This document shows, piece after piece, positions 46,289 through 59,500 of a DNA stretch of 64,000 nt. Made by a program: the position numbers and the translations under genes. The stretch covers positions 2,564,001-2,628,000 of the forward strand of contig NC_069130.1 in NCBI RefSeq assembly GCF_026914265.1, in the 5' to 3' direction. The first letter of the stretch is position 1. The number at the start of each line of letters is the position of its first letter. Under the pieces are notes generated by a model. The model saw nothing but the letters and a program-made list of their open reading frames with translations. It was not told the DNA's origin and searched no databases. This DNA comes from Mya arenaria. Its lineage: Eukaryota; Mollusca; Bivalvia; Myida; Myidae.

Positions 46289-46680
46289 CCATCATGATCA
46301 TTTTGATAGTATTTCAAGCCATGATCATGTTAATAGGCTTTTTACCCATAGTCATACTGATAGGTTTTTCAATGGTAACATTGATGGGCTTTCTAGCCCA
46401 GGTTATATTGATGAGCTCTTAAGCTCATGGTCATATTGATGAGCTTTTTAGCCATGGTCATATAGAATTGCTTTCTAGCCATGGTCATATTAATGAGCTT
46501 TCTTGCCATAGTCATATTGAAGAGATTTCTTGCCATAGTCATATTGAAGAGCTTTCTAGCCATGGTCATATTAATGAGCTTTCTTGCCATGGTCATATTG
46601 AAGAGCTTTCTAGCCATGGTCATATTGAAGAGCTTTCTAGCCATGGTCACATTAATGGGCTTTCTAGCCATGGTCATATG
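46289..46680. repeat. 27-bp minisatellite (unit 3)
   Basis: About 13 units of AGCCATGGTCATATTGAAGA, beside the decayed PH1 exon. Multi-frame open frames are artefacts of unit length. Confidence 0.9.
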
Positions 46681-46876
46681 GTAATGGGCTGTTTAATTAA
46701 CATTCTTTATCCGTCCACAGGTTGACAAGCTGGACACTCGGCCCTCGCTTGTAATCATATTGATGGGATATCTAGCCACAGCCCACAAGCGTGACGGTAG
46801 GCAGAGCTACGAGATTCACCTGGACCATGACAGCTTTGAGTCTCATCAGTCCCTGGAGTGGGCCGATATCTGGTAG

Positions 46877-47715
46877 GGGGCAATATATATTTGTTCATAT
46901 GACACACTTGATGCGCATGCTTGATTATGATTGGCCGAGCGAGACTGTCACTTTAGATAGTAGGCTCACATTTGTTGTTAGGCAGTGGGCAGTTATTATA
47001 TTATGATCATATTATATATTTTGATGCATATGCTAGAAATTGATTGGCAGAGAACAATTGTGACTTTTAAATTAAAGATTGGGAAGAATTCTGGTTATAG
47101 GAAGGGGGCAGTATATAGTTGTAATGTTTACCTGATGCACTTTGTACAATTTAATTGGCTGAAAGCCAGTATCTTCATGGAGTGGCAGATATCTGGTAGG
47201 AGGTTTTATATATGTACATGGAAATATGTCATCATATTGTATACTTGATGGGCATGATCCAGTATGATTGGCTGAAAGCCTTTGTGTGGCTTCAGGGAGT
47301 GGCAGATATCTGGTGAGAGGTTCTATACAAAGTCATGTAGTGGGCCATATGTGATCATAGCATTAACTGAATGTTCATACACTAACCTGAAAGGCTGGGA
47401 GTCAGTGTGCCTTGGACAGTTATCAGGTGTAAGGTACTGGACATTGAGAGGACAATATTGTATACTGGAAGCACATGCTAGGTCTGATTGTCTGTGTGCC
47501 ACTCGAAGGGTAAATGCGAAAAGGTTCTAAGTGACATTAAATAAAGAATGAGATAGAACCTTTTCGCTTTCATCGCTTGCAATGTAACTTGAGGTTATAT
47601 GCAGATACAGCAGTCATTCAGATATTAAGCATGTCATTTTATTTATAGGTGGACAAACATGGCGAATAAATTAGGGAGAATAACCCTTTTTTACTTGTTA
47701 TCTTGGCATTTTTAG
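46877..47715. other. Pseudogene intron with echoes of its exon end
   Basis: Contains repeated fragments like GGAGTGGCAGATATCTGGT (about 47179, 47298), echoes of GAGTGGGCCGATATCTGGT from the preceding exon, plus GATTGGCTGAAAGCC repeats. A local tandem duplication of about 120 bases that includes the exon's 3' end is likely. No open exon results. Confidence 0.6.
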
Positions 47716-47924
47716 CACCTTAATGCCACAACTGAAGGTCAGAGAGCCCCAGTACCTGTTGCCCATCTAACAAGAGAAGCCCTGTCGGACAAAACTGACC
47801 CACTCCCTTACAGACTAACCACGGTAGAACATTATTGAAGTTGAAGAAATAAAATAATTTAACATAGTGTATGATAATGTGTAAGCTTATCTGATTTTCA
47901 AAACAAATCCTCATTGAGGCCTAA

Positions 47925-48290
47925 CTAAAAAATGTTTCTTTGTCGGGTAATCTGACCCGACCTTATAAAAACTGCCGACCCTAGTATTTAAAAAACAAAA
48001 ACAAAGACACAATTTTGTTGAAGTATAAACTGTCATTAATTTTTGACCGATAAGTAAGCTGCAATATATAAGTGATATTTGCAAGAAATAGTGCTATTTG
48101 CAAGACAATGATCTTGACAAAGTATATTTGGAAAAATATCATTTGTTCTTTTAAAACCCTACCTACCATTTGTAATAATTTTGGGGATTTTATGCCAAAT
48201 TTTTTTTTCATTAAGGCCCTAATGTTGTTGTCATCGACATATTGCCCGAGAGACAATCGGGCCATTTATTATAACAGGGCTCATTACTCG
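47925..48290. mobile_element. Probable private insertion in unit 3 intron
   Basis: Absent from unit 1 between matching flanks (10085 and 10180). It starts near GAGGCCTAACTAAAAAATG with GTCGGGTAATCTGACCCGAC, an imperfect hairpin. Family not identified. Confidence 0.4.
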
Positions 48291-49071
48291 GGCTTAAAAA
48301 AATAGTACTGCCTTATTTCGACCAAAAAAATAGACAAGCATTGGGGTTTGCTCACTTTGCACTCTTGTTGTCCTGTTTCAAGTTTCATGTTATAAACTGT
48401 GTATTTTTTGTAGGCAAGCCCTGGTCACTCAAGTTTCAATGTGTCGCTAGCAGGAAGTGACAGCGTGGAATCAGAATGCGGCAAGGTCAGGAAACATGGT
48501 GAGTATGGACTTTGGTGTAAAGGCCTGGTTTAACAAATATCTGGCTTGTTGCCCTGATGTGACAGCAGGGTGCCAAATTTACTGTATCTTTTTTAACAGC
48601 CAATTACCATTTAGGGCTGTATCCAAAGATAAAGGGCTGCGCTAGTTATGCTTTGATTGTTCAGATATCTAATCGATGATACCCCAGCGGGCAAAAATGA
48701 TGGGGGGGGGGGAAGTGTTGGGTGGCAGGGGTCACTTACAGGAAGCTTAAACGTTCAAATAAATATTGATGTTTATGTTTATTTGTTGAATAGCCGTTCA
48801 AGTTCGTGTGAAACTAAAAGGTCTTAAATCTGGTTTCCATATTTTTTATGAAAGATTTTATATTTTACTTAATTTCAAACCATTCTACAAGTAAGAGTGC
48901 CAAAGTTGGACAGATCGCACACCGTGCGTCATTATTCTTTGACTCTCTCAGTAACCGCTCGTCTGTGAAGAAAAGTCTCAATCGCTTATCCAGTCTAGAT
49001 CGTGCACCCTCACTTCCGGGATTGACTGTCTCAGAATTACAGAATGAAAAGGCTGAGTCAAATGCTTATAA

Positions 49072-49614
49072 GTAAGTGAAAATTATCACAGACCTATAAA
49101 CCATGGTTAATGTGTCTGTGCCAGTATGTACCAAGTCATATGCTCTTAAGAAAACCTTTTTGTCACATAACCAGTGTAGACAGTGTCTCTCACAGCCTAG
49201 CTTGACTGGCTCAGAATTTGAGTGTACACAGGCTGGCTCAGACGTTTATGATTAAGTTACTAGTCTTTTACAAAGTTATATTCTGTGAAGAAAAACCTTG
49301 AGTCACAAAACCAGTCTACACACTTCCTGCTTGACTGGGTCAGAATGGGATAACTCACAGATATGGGTCAAGTGGTTGTCAGAAAATAAACAGTCTTTTA
49401 ATTTTACATAGAATTTCAAGACAATTATTGTTAAATCGTAGCCTTTAGAATAATAATTCTAAAATAAAAGCGTTGTGTTATGCAACTGACAAGTCCATTT
49501 CATTTTCGAATATGTACATTCACAAACATAGGTTTGGTTGTGAAATACATGTTCAAACTTAAAGGTAAGACAATATGTGGAATATCATATATAATCCCGC
49601 TTCTTTACCTCCAG
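49072..49614. other. Pseudogene intron with exon echoes
   Basis: Counterpart of 10989-11553, again with degraded echoes of the preceding exon. No other feature. Confidence 0.5.
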
Positions 49615-50399
49615 GGACGTCCAGTTCGCAGAAATCCCTGCCAGATATGATAATCCCCCGAACCCCGGGATCACCAGAGTTAAAAATTGTTGAAGAAGTC
49701 TCACCAGTAGGGGTCAAGAAGCATTTCAAACACCAGGGTAGGGGCTTTATGCATGTATCAGGTCAAGCAAATGTTCAGTAGTATTTTAAAGACAACAATG
49801 TGATATTCTACCATGAAACCAGTATAAGCGGTAACTGCCATTGACCAGCAGATGAAAGCTATTGATTTTGAGGCTAAAAGTCAATTATCAGTGCCTCTTT
49901 CTTAAAATAAATCTATTGAATAATCGTGATCAGGCCGCATAATTTTTGACAAAATATCTCATATTTTCATTTTATGTAGTCGTTAATTAAAATGTCATCC
50001 CTTCTGATATTGAGCTCTTCTTGGCAAACAAATGTCAAAGCGTGACCCACAACACATCAAACAGGGCCTGAATACTTGTGTATGTACGTTTGTGTTTGAT
50101 ACTTATTTTTATTGAGGACTTGTGCTCTGCGACGGGCAATCAAAGAAACCAGCAGTGAACTCGGTCTCATGTTGAAGGAAAATAATCGTGAGAAAATCAC
50201 CATTGAGGTATGTTGCAATGTAAGCATGCTATTGTTGTGCGTTTATTGTTATGCCTAGTCATTTGGGCTCTGTCTGTATATTGAATAACATTAAAGGTTA
50301 CAGTACATCATACGGAACCGCGTTCAAAATCTCTCTAAATGTAAGACTTAAGATTCATTATTTACATTGTGATTATAAGTATCTATCATACTGTTTCCA

Positions 50400-50880
50400 G
50401 TACGGATAGAAAAATCCGACCCGAGGGCACGCGCGTATGCCGGTAACGAGGCTTGCCGAGTTACCGGTCACGCAGCGTGCCCGAGGGTCGGATTTTTCTA
50501 TATTTAGACGATATTTTTTTCTTGCATACCTAAAATTATGAATTTGAGGAAAACATACGTAGAAAACGCATTTTTGTACATTTTACCAAAAAGCGCGAGC
50601 GACGCTGTGTACTGACGTCATAAAGCGCTGTAATTTTAAACCGCGCTTTTACGATTATTTATTTCCAATTTTAATCAAAAGTATTGTATGCTTATATTTT
50701 TAATCGTCCTTATTAAAATTGCATAATATACTTTTCATTAACCATACAATTAAAGAAATAAGAAGTGGCGCGTTGTTGCGCGTGACTCATCTTACATTAG
50801 GTAGGTAAGATGAGTTTTTCCAGCACCGGTCACATGACCGGAAACACACGTCCGATATGCAAAAAATTGTTATCCACTCA
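50400..50880. mobile_element. Double-hairpin non-autonomous element
   Basis: The left hairpin (50406-50502) has 27-base outer arms starting ATAGAAAAATCCGACCC with two mismatches and an inner CCGGTAAC/GTTACCGG stem. The right side has CTCATCTTAC...GTAAGATGAG followed by CCGGTCACATGACCGG. The interior is rich in GCGC and has GTACTGACGTCATAA. Unit 1 lacks it at the matching place (about 13660). Same family as 4160-4595. Confidence 0.72.
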
Positions 50881-51110
50881 CATCCCTTAAGTTGGTCGTA
50901 CATAGCAGTGCTCATGGTTAAGCATTCAGATGCCAGAAAAAAACACCCTGTCGTTAAATTTGATTTGTAAGACTTCAAAATGTTGTTTCTCTAACAAAAT
51001 ACTTACAAAAATCACATTAAAATCATATTGTGATTGTTATTTGCTTTTTTCTCTACACTTAATATAGTTTAATGCCTGGAAGCAATTATATAGATTCTGA
51101 TGGATCAATA

Positions 51111-51255
51111 TCGCTCCAATAATTGCTATTAACCAATCCAATAATTGCTATTAACCAATCCAATAATTGCTATTAACAAATCCGATCATTGCTATTTACC
51201 AATCCAATTATTGCAATTTACCAATCCAATCATTGCTATTAACCAATCCAGTTAT
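51111..51255. repeat. 21-bp CCAAT minisatellite (unit 3)
   Basis: About six units of AACCAATCCAATAATTGCTA, shorter than the unit 1 array. Confidence 0.8.
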
Positions 51256-53541
51256 CTAAATGTGCAACCTAGCCTGAAATGTTTATACAATTAGCTGCTG
51301 TTTGTGTCATGTCTGGAAGCTCGCACCTTATATCTTGAACTTAGATTCAATCTGAGTAACTAATTACTCTTTTGTTACTCTCTCGACAGCGCGTGAGCTG
51401 GTCAGAGCTGGGCTCTTGGTTACGGGTTCTCATGGCAGAAAAAACCACCCCATCCACACCTGATGGGCTCAAGGGATATATGGATGATACTCATCCGTAC
51501 CATGAGGCCGTGGAAATCACCAGGAAACCTCAAGCTGTAAGTTAACGTTATAAATTCCTATAAAAATCTTTGTCATTGTTTTACAGCAGAAGCAACTATA
51601 GCACAAGGTGTAAAAACTCTGACAATAGCCCCCACACTCTGTGTCGTGACTGTGCGTTAAGAATATCTACTGTTAATAATATCTGGGCCCAGCTTGACCA
51701 GCTCTGTTAAAGGGGTGACAGTACATTTCGGGAACAAAAAAGGAGATTCAAACACAATGGAGAACTTGATTTGTGGGAAAGATACTCAAAAAATAAGTGC
51801 AATGAATTCTTCCCATACATCAGAGTTAGATGAAAGTGGATTGTTTGAAGACTTTGAAGCCACAATATCTCCACTGGAGTACAAAAGGGGTGAAAGCCTA
51901 GTTGATGAAATTATGCCGCAATTTCAGACCCAACTAAGTAGTTCATTTTCAACAAACGGTGAATCCAGTGAACAAATATGTGGGACAACTGAACATGATA
52001 ATAAAAACCATGAATCCAGTGATACTGATGGACTAGTAATTGAAGACCCAAATGATGCTGGACAAGACAAGAAATCAACAATTTCTCTATCAGACCTTAG
52101 TAGAAGTTCAGATACATCGAAAAGGTCGAGTTTTGGAAGAAATATGTTCTGGTCCCATGCAGATCAGCAGGAAATGCTAGCTGAGCTCAGAACCAGACTT
52201 GTGCAACTCAAACAGGACAGGTTGGTCACATATTACATTTCAACATACCTGTACTTCAGTGTTGTATTTCAAACATGTATACTGAGGATTTCAAATTTTG
52301 TTTGAGTGTAAAATGTTATTGAAAGTTCTGTTTTTATATAAATTATATTGAAACATTATAAAATGTGTTTAATTTGTTGTGGAATGTTAAATGAATAGAA
52401 GTAGTTGTTAGAATCTAGAAATTAAACAGATTTCCAATTATTTATTTCATGATTAGAAATTGATTAAAATTGGCTTGTCTTAGGTAAAAAAAAAAACATT
52501 GATGTTTGATGGCCAATATGGAAAGATGGTTCAAACCGGTATCATCTGGGTTTTTTTTTTATTTTTCAGGATCACAATCAGAAATAGAAAAGAAAAAGTT
52601 ACCTGTAGCATTGACAGAGAATTTCTAAATGCTGATTTTGACAGACTTGACAGAATGTAAGGAAGTTGCTGATGAGATTAAATCTATTGAAGAGGAAGCG
52701 GCCAAATACTCAGCCAAACAGGTACATGGGAGGAGATTTTCTGTTATAGAAGAAGAAGAGATTAGTGCTATCGAAGAAGAAGTTAGTGTTTTTGATGAAG
52801 AACAAGTATACTTTATTGAACTCACTGAGATTAAGTTAAAATGTGTTCCTAAAGATATTGTAGGTGAACTTGAACATTATTATAATCAAGAAAAGGAAGG
52901 TGATTTTAATGAAGAAACAAAAGGTGATTTGAAAGGTGATTGTAATGAAGAAACAGAAGGTAAACTGAAAGTTGATTATAAGAAGGAAATTGATGCTAAT
53001 GATAGGGCAAAAAGCATTCAGCATCAGTACTTAACAGTTTATAATGATGAAATAACTTTAGAAAAAGGTACTCTTCATGAAAGTGTGACATCAAATGGTA
53101 AGGAATCTGAATGTTTAGGACAAAAAGTTGAATCAGTAGATTTAATTAAAACTGGTTTCATCCAATCAAGATGTTTCAAAAATACAGAATAGCAAGATGG
53201 AAAGATCATGTAATTTAAACTCAGAAAAATGCCATGATATAGAAAAGGAAAAATGTACTAATAATGGAGAAAGTAACTCAGGGCTAAATGATGACGATGG
53301 AGATGCCGAAGTGAGGAAAACTGACAATACTGAAACAGTGGAGAAAATAAATACTGAAATTGAAACTTCTAAAGCAGAATGTGAAGACCCAGGAACAGAT
53401 CAATTAGAACATGGACTTAGTGAAGATAAAAGAGAAAATCATATAAACAATAACAAAGTTGCAAGTGAGCTGAAGCAGTGTTGTTCTGTATCTAAAAAAG
53501 GAAAGAGTGGAAAGATTTGTCATCTAACAAATAGCAACTGA

Positions 53542-55229
53542 AACTCTACTTAAAATTAAGAGTTCCAAAATAGTTTTTATTTGTAAAGCATTTAAGAAAA
53601 ATAATTGTGAATAACCTAATCATAACTTTTCTAGCTGGAAGTGAAAGCAGTCTGGGATGGAAACTGTTAGATGGATAGACAAGCATGCGTAACATCAGTT
53701 GCCATCTGAAAGAAATTGATGCCATTAGAATTGCAAAACTGATGAAACTGGACAGGGCAAGGGGAGTTTAAAGAACCCTGACATTGTCTCTATAGGTCAT
53801 GCACCCTAGCTTCCGGCAACAGTATTTTTATCCAATAATTCTAAGATGTTCGTTTTATTTGTTTATTTTGAAGACTAATGATAATTATTATATTCAAATG
53901 CATTAGGTTATAATTTTTTTTCGAGATGCCTGTTTGTGCACTTACTTTTATTTGTATATGCCATAAAAAGTGCCTTATGTATTCAAATGCCAATTTCATT
54001 TATCAACTGTAAATGCAAAAGAAATCTTGCTATAAGTAAGAATATATTGTGCAAAATCTGAAGGACTAAGAAGGTTAAAGCAACATGTAGCGAGTGAGCC
54101 ATTCTTAAACATTAAAATTCTTCGAAGTTTTGAGCAAGCAGGGATCCACATTATGAGGTTTTGTCTGTTAAGTTATAAAACTGCGAATTTTAACTTCAAG
54201 CATTGTATTTATTGAGACTGATACGTGATCTCCTTGGCTAATAATGTAGGTCATTATCTAAATTTGCTTTTATGACATGCTTTATTTTTAATCTACCAAT
54301 TGGCTGTAGTGTGTGTGTGTTTGTGTGTGCTGAATATGATGAATGAAAATTACATATAGACTGTGCAACAGTTTATTATATTCGTAAACATTTCAGTGTT
54401 TTGTTTGAATTTAAATGAGAAATCATTTTATTTACGATAACCGAATATTAACATGTAAATAACTGCTGAATATTTTACTTTTACGAGTATACGCTATTTC
54501 TGTTATTCATTAAATATAATTATATTTTTTACATTATTTGTTGATATTGTTTTATTTTTAAAAATAACATCATGTGCTAAAACAATTGTTCACCGTGTTG
54601 TTTTTTACCTGTGTAACATTATAAAGCAGCTCTCTGGGTCAATTTTACTCGACCATTTTGGAAAGAAAGAATCAAGTACAATTATTTTCATTCCTTTCTC
54701 AGAATCATGCAAAAACATTTATTAGATATTGCTCAAAACATGTTTTGAAAATTCAAGGGCCATAACTCCGGAATGAATACTGCTACAGATATGGCTGATT
54801 ATGGAAAGCGATCGACATATTATCATATGCCCATTCTCATTGTCGAGAAAAAAAACATGTTTTATTTAGTCATAAATTATATCGTTTGTTGTAAAGCATC
54901 TCCGTTTTTTGCAAGTTGAAATGCCTAGTTTAAGGAATGTTTGGCATGATAATCCCGTGCTGTGTAACCCCTATTTATTGCACTGGTGACACAGTGGGGG
55001 CCAATTTCCTGTGTATTTGTTTATTGGCTCAGGGTCATTTAGGGTCCATTAATATAATAAAACCTCCAAAACTGCACAACAGGATACTCAGATCGGGTAT
55101 CTGATAAGACGGTACCAGGCAATTAGATTAAGATCAATACACAGAGGTTGTGTACTATACATCGATTTCGGGGGGAAGGGGTTCACTTATAGAAAGCTTA
55201 AACTAGGCCTTTATGGTAGAGAGTGGCCA
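53542..55229. other. AFAP1 downstream region (unit 3)
   Basis: Matches 16942-18675. Contains a short GT run near 54309. No gene seen. Confidence 0.5.
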
Positions 55230-55269
<40 letters not shown>

Positions 55270-55512
55270 CGTGTGCGCGTGTGTGCGTGTGTGTGTATGT
55301 GTGTGAGTTTATTACGGGCCTTTCGGCGAGTGCTCCTGTAAGAGCTTTAGTCATATTAGGTTTTTTTAGTATAGTGCTCAGAAGGAATGTAACCCTGGTA
55401 AGGTCTACCATGGTTCTTTAACGTACACCTTACATCCCTCCTGGTAGAGGATTAGTACCTGCAATCCCTGGATTGACAGTCAAGTGTGTTACCACTGTAC
55501 CACAGATCCGCT
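55230..55512 (-). mobile_element. tRNA-derived SINE with (AC)n tail (unit 3)
   Basis: Ortholog of 18676 and 28157. The tail is an interrupted GT/GC run at 55232-55308 on the plus strand. Confidence 0.72.
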
Positions 55513-56517
55513 ATAATGGCCATTTCTCTCTCATTTATACTTTTCTCTCCTTTAAAAGTAAAACACTGTTATGAAAGCCAGAATCTTACTAGTATATACA
55601 GTTTCATGTGAATACTTTCAACGATTTTAAGGTAGGCCAAGGTTATTATAGACGAAAGTCTCCTTATACTGTCATCAGTATTTGTTAATTAATTTCATAT
55701 AATAAATTTGTCCAGTGGGCGGTCATTTTATCTTCAATATCAACAGAAAGCGGTTTTACCCCGTTTTCACCAATGGAAAAATCAATGATATTGAAAAAAA
55801 ACAACAGTCTTTGGTACATTTTTTTTTTATGTCTTCAAATTGGAGATAATTTCAAATCTATTTTAAAACACACACCATTTGGTAACCCACTGCTTCAAAT
55901 GTAAACAAATTGCTGAGCATTTAAAAACCCCATGCTTTATATGCCAGTTTTATGGGGCAAATCTAAGTCAAAACACATCTTCGCCTTACTTTTTAAAGCG
56001 TAATAGATACCCTTTGTGACCCGATAACATGTCGTGACGTCCACCATCCCAGCAACAAGTAGCGAACGGTCCTTGCGCAGAGATTCCTCGCGGCCAATTT
56101 ATTTATGTCATTATGCCAAGACATATTCAGATATCATAAAAACCTTACATGTGTCGATTGTTTATCAAGTGTATCTGGGACAAATCTGACAGATTGTGAT
56201 GTAACGGTATTTGTGACTCAGAATGTATATTTATGTGAAAATAACGACTCTAATGACAAATTTAATCCGGTTTAGATCACTGTCGGTATATATTGAACAA
56301 CTTTGTCATTATTATTCAACATTGATGCCTTATACGACTATATATTCGTTCGCCTTGTGTTAAATGGTAGCGCGTTGTAGCGTTACAGGGATACATACGA
56401 AATGTAAAAAATATCCCTGATCGCTCATTATTGTAGCTGTTGCGGCAGGGTGACTTCCGGTTTATAACGAAGTATAATAACAGCGATAAAAACGGACTAA
56501 TTATCATTCCAGGTTTG
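55513..56517. other. Pre-SLC5 spacer (unit 3)
   Basis: Lacks the 147-bp array of unit 1. Positions 55820-56210 are private. From 56210 it matches 21490-21800. No gene recognised. Confidence 0.5.
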
Positions 56518-59500
56518 TCATTCTCAGGAGAATTGGGATATTGATGTCGCCTAGTATCAATGCTGTATATTGTGTATGTGATCCAAAACTATTATGGTGA
56601 ATGTGTAGTACTATCTACCACAAAAAGTTAACACCATAATATTAGGAATATTAGTTGCATTGTCAACGTTATTGGTACATGCGGACTTTACCAGCACTTT
56701 GTAATGTTCGAGACTGTCGCTTTTTAACTTCTTCAACTTTGAACAAATGTTCATTTAAAACCTGTTGCATCTGATGCTATATTGTACATATGTTTATAAA
56801 ACTAATTCACGTGTATTTAATTTTGTGACTTTTATACACGGTAATTGCCATTAGGCTTAAAAGTATGTGAAAAACCGCTGTCGCCTGTGTTTGGTATATT
56901 GCTGTAATCTCCGCGATTCTGGCACAATAAAACTTGTTAAAGACGATGTAATGTCGCCTTATGAACAATCATTGCTAAGATCAACTCTAGAAAGACACTC
57001 TTATACGATTAAGTGGGTATTTATATACTATAAACTATCACGTATGTAAAAAATATGCTTTCAAACGTACAACCTATTTTTTATGTGAACAAAAATGTAA
57101 TGTTCGCTACGTCAATTTAGTTCTTTTTTCCTTATCTGTTTTGCAATAATTGTTGATTTATCACATAGTAATAATAGTAGACATTAAAACAATCACCCAG
57201 CGAAGATTCTCTAATCATACACAATTTATTTTTTGAACAAATTTCACTGATGTGTAATGTACAAGACTGAAATGTTCAATACCTTTTTAATAACACCATC
57301 AATATTTGCCAAGTTCTCTCTTTAATCTACGTAATTTCCGAATATGACGCTTTACTTGTAATGTCGCATTTACATCATCATATATTTCGGCTTTATTAGA
57401 ACAGTTGTTACAGTTTTTACGAAAACAAAAAAAAATACATTTGGTGAGTACTTTTTTCTTGTATTTTTACGAACAAGTTATGAAGTTGATGAGATGCATG
57501 TATTTTTAAGTGCATACTTTTTTGAAAGCAGAAATAGTGTACAACGTTTAAGGATATCTACAGCTGTAAAAATAAATAAACATGTATGATTATCATGATT
57601 TGTAATGTACGCTACCAATTGTAGCGAACAATGGTAAAATCAAGATCAGAAATTTGCAGATATTACCGAAAATGATTAAAAGAGAAGGACATTTATTCAG
57701 ACCTACGTAGGGAACGAGTAAGAAGACGAAGAACCTATGTGCCAACAAAACAACTAAGTGAATTAGAAAAAGCTGAAAGGCGGCAAAATGGTCGAGAGGC
57801 TGTAAAAGATGCCGTGAACGAAAGAAATACAAGAAACAATATAAACGTTCAAAATGAATCGATGGACACAAGTGGTTATGAAAGTGTTAATGTTCCAAAC
57901 GAAAGCAACAACAATTTGGTAGTGGCAATGCAATTTCCGAGAAGATCAGCAGGACCAAGAATAATCTTGCTAACGATCTTAAACATGCCAATGAGATGGT
58001 ATTACAACTGAAGCATGCCAATATTGACTTAGCTAGAAACCTGAAAACAGAACAAAGAAGGCGACAAAGGGTGAATAAGAGTCTCCAAAGCACTCCAAAC
58101 ACAACAAGAAGCAAAACGGAAGCTTTGGTGAAAGATGCCTGACTCGTAGAGGTACAGAAATATAAAGTGAGAAAATAATTAGTAATCAGATCCGTGAAAA
58201 GAGCAAAACAAAGGAACAATAGGTGGTTTGCACATGATACTAGGCGGCCAGATATTGGGTAAATATCGATGTAGTTCTGCCCTCTGCAATTATACTGTCA
58301 TGGCCATGATTAAGAATGAGTCTGACTTCTTCACATGGGCGACGGAGTAATCTACCTTCGTAAAATTGATTTGTTCCGGACATAGCTTTCATAGAAGGCA
58401 AGCAAGCTCGCAAACTCGTCTGAGGAGTTGCGGCCAATTAAAGGTACAATGATATTGACTTTTTGGTGCAATTTACTGCCTTCTTAAGGCTGCTCCCCTT
58501 GCGAAAAACTGTCCATTTTCCCAAAATGTTATAAAAAAAAATCAATTTGATATGCAGTATGTTTGTTTAATATTAAGTAAACTTAGCATTTCTATCAATA
58601 AAATGTAAATATTTGTCCTTATTGATGTTAAAGCTTGTATTAATATTTTTATTATTCGCATACGATTTAAATACTTGAAAAGACACACACAAGTGATTGT
58701 GATATAGTAGTCACCTGTATGTTTAAAAATGTAATGTTCGCTACATGTTCAATTTTAAATTCTTTGTTCTATTGTTTAAAATTGGTCACCCTTTCTTATT
58801 TGCATTGAGCTCAGAAGCTCAGAAACAGATGATAAATGCATATTTACAGTTTTATTGCTGTTAGGACCAAAGATTTTGATAAAATAAGTTTGTCATCTTT
58901 CTTATCAATAATGAATTACTGGCAAAGTATCTTAAAACAAAATAATGTTAAAAGTCAACTTATGGGGGCAAAGTTTTAATTTTATATTCCAGAGTATTTG
59001 TTTACACATATCTTTAATCAAAACCTACCCCGGTATGTAAAGTTTGATACAAATTTCATATTTGCAATTATTTGAAAGCTTCGTACCAATTTTAGTATAT
59101 TAACATTACTAGAATATTACTACATTCATCTGTCAGATAAACCCAAGTACAGATATTCTAAATCAGGTATGGCTCAGCAATATTAAAAGTCTAACCTAGT
59201 GATCCTATGGACAGTGTATTCCAATCTACATATGCGTTATGTTATTTAATTTCACAATAAAAAATATGCATATGAAATGAAAAAAAATGAAAGACTCTTC
59301 ATACTAAGATTTTGAGATATTATGTGTTTACTTCGAGATAGTTTATATGTTTTTATTAAACCATTCAAACCGTTTTACTTGATGGTTGTTTATGGTAAGG
59401 ATAAGGTATCATACATTTGAAATTGAAAAATAGCAAAAACTGTACTGTTTCTTTCAGCGCTCACCTCAACTTTATTGTTTTTTTCATGTTCAAGATAATT

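Larger units (their letters stand above)
35903..53541 (+). pseudogene. AFAP1: AFAP1-like pseudogene (unit 3)
   Basis: Collinear copy of the gene at 1480-16941. Exon remnants lie at 35903-36059, 39381-39539, 42442-42532, 42869-43053, 46721-46876, 47716-47823, 48414-48498, 48879-49071, 49615-49737, 50115-50207, 51390-51536, 51684-52220 and 52570-53541. Defects seen: the first exon has lost its AG acceptor, has TAA after the acidic run and lacks the donor; 42869-43053 has a TCA-to-TAA stop and a later 2-base loss; 46721-46876 has lost about 15 bases and reaches TAG; 48879 has CAA for the CAG acceptor; 49615 is 11 bases short; the PH2 exon keeps only its last third; the long exon lost its first 250 bases; the terminal exon has a 2-base deletion giving TAA. 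Several exons remain open, so decay is recent relative to the duplication. A short product from the open frames cannot be excluded but has no support. Confidence 0.88.

Noticed and set aside
57593-58437. Minus-strand frames in the 3.08-kb element as genes
   Set aside because: They are antisense to the basic coiled-coil relic and have low-complexity hydrophobic content expected of such antisense frames.
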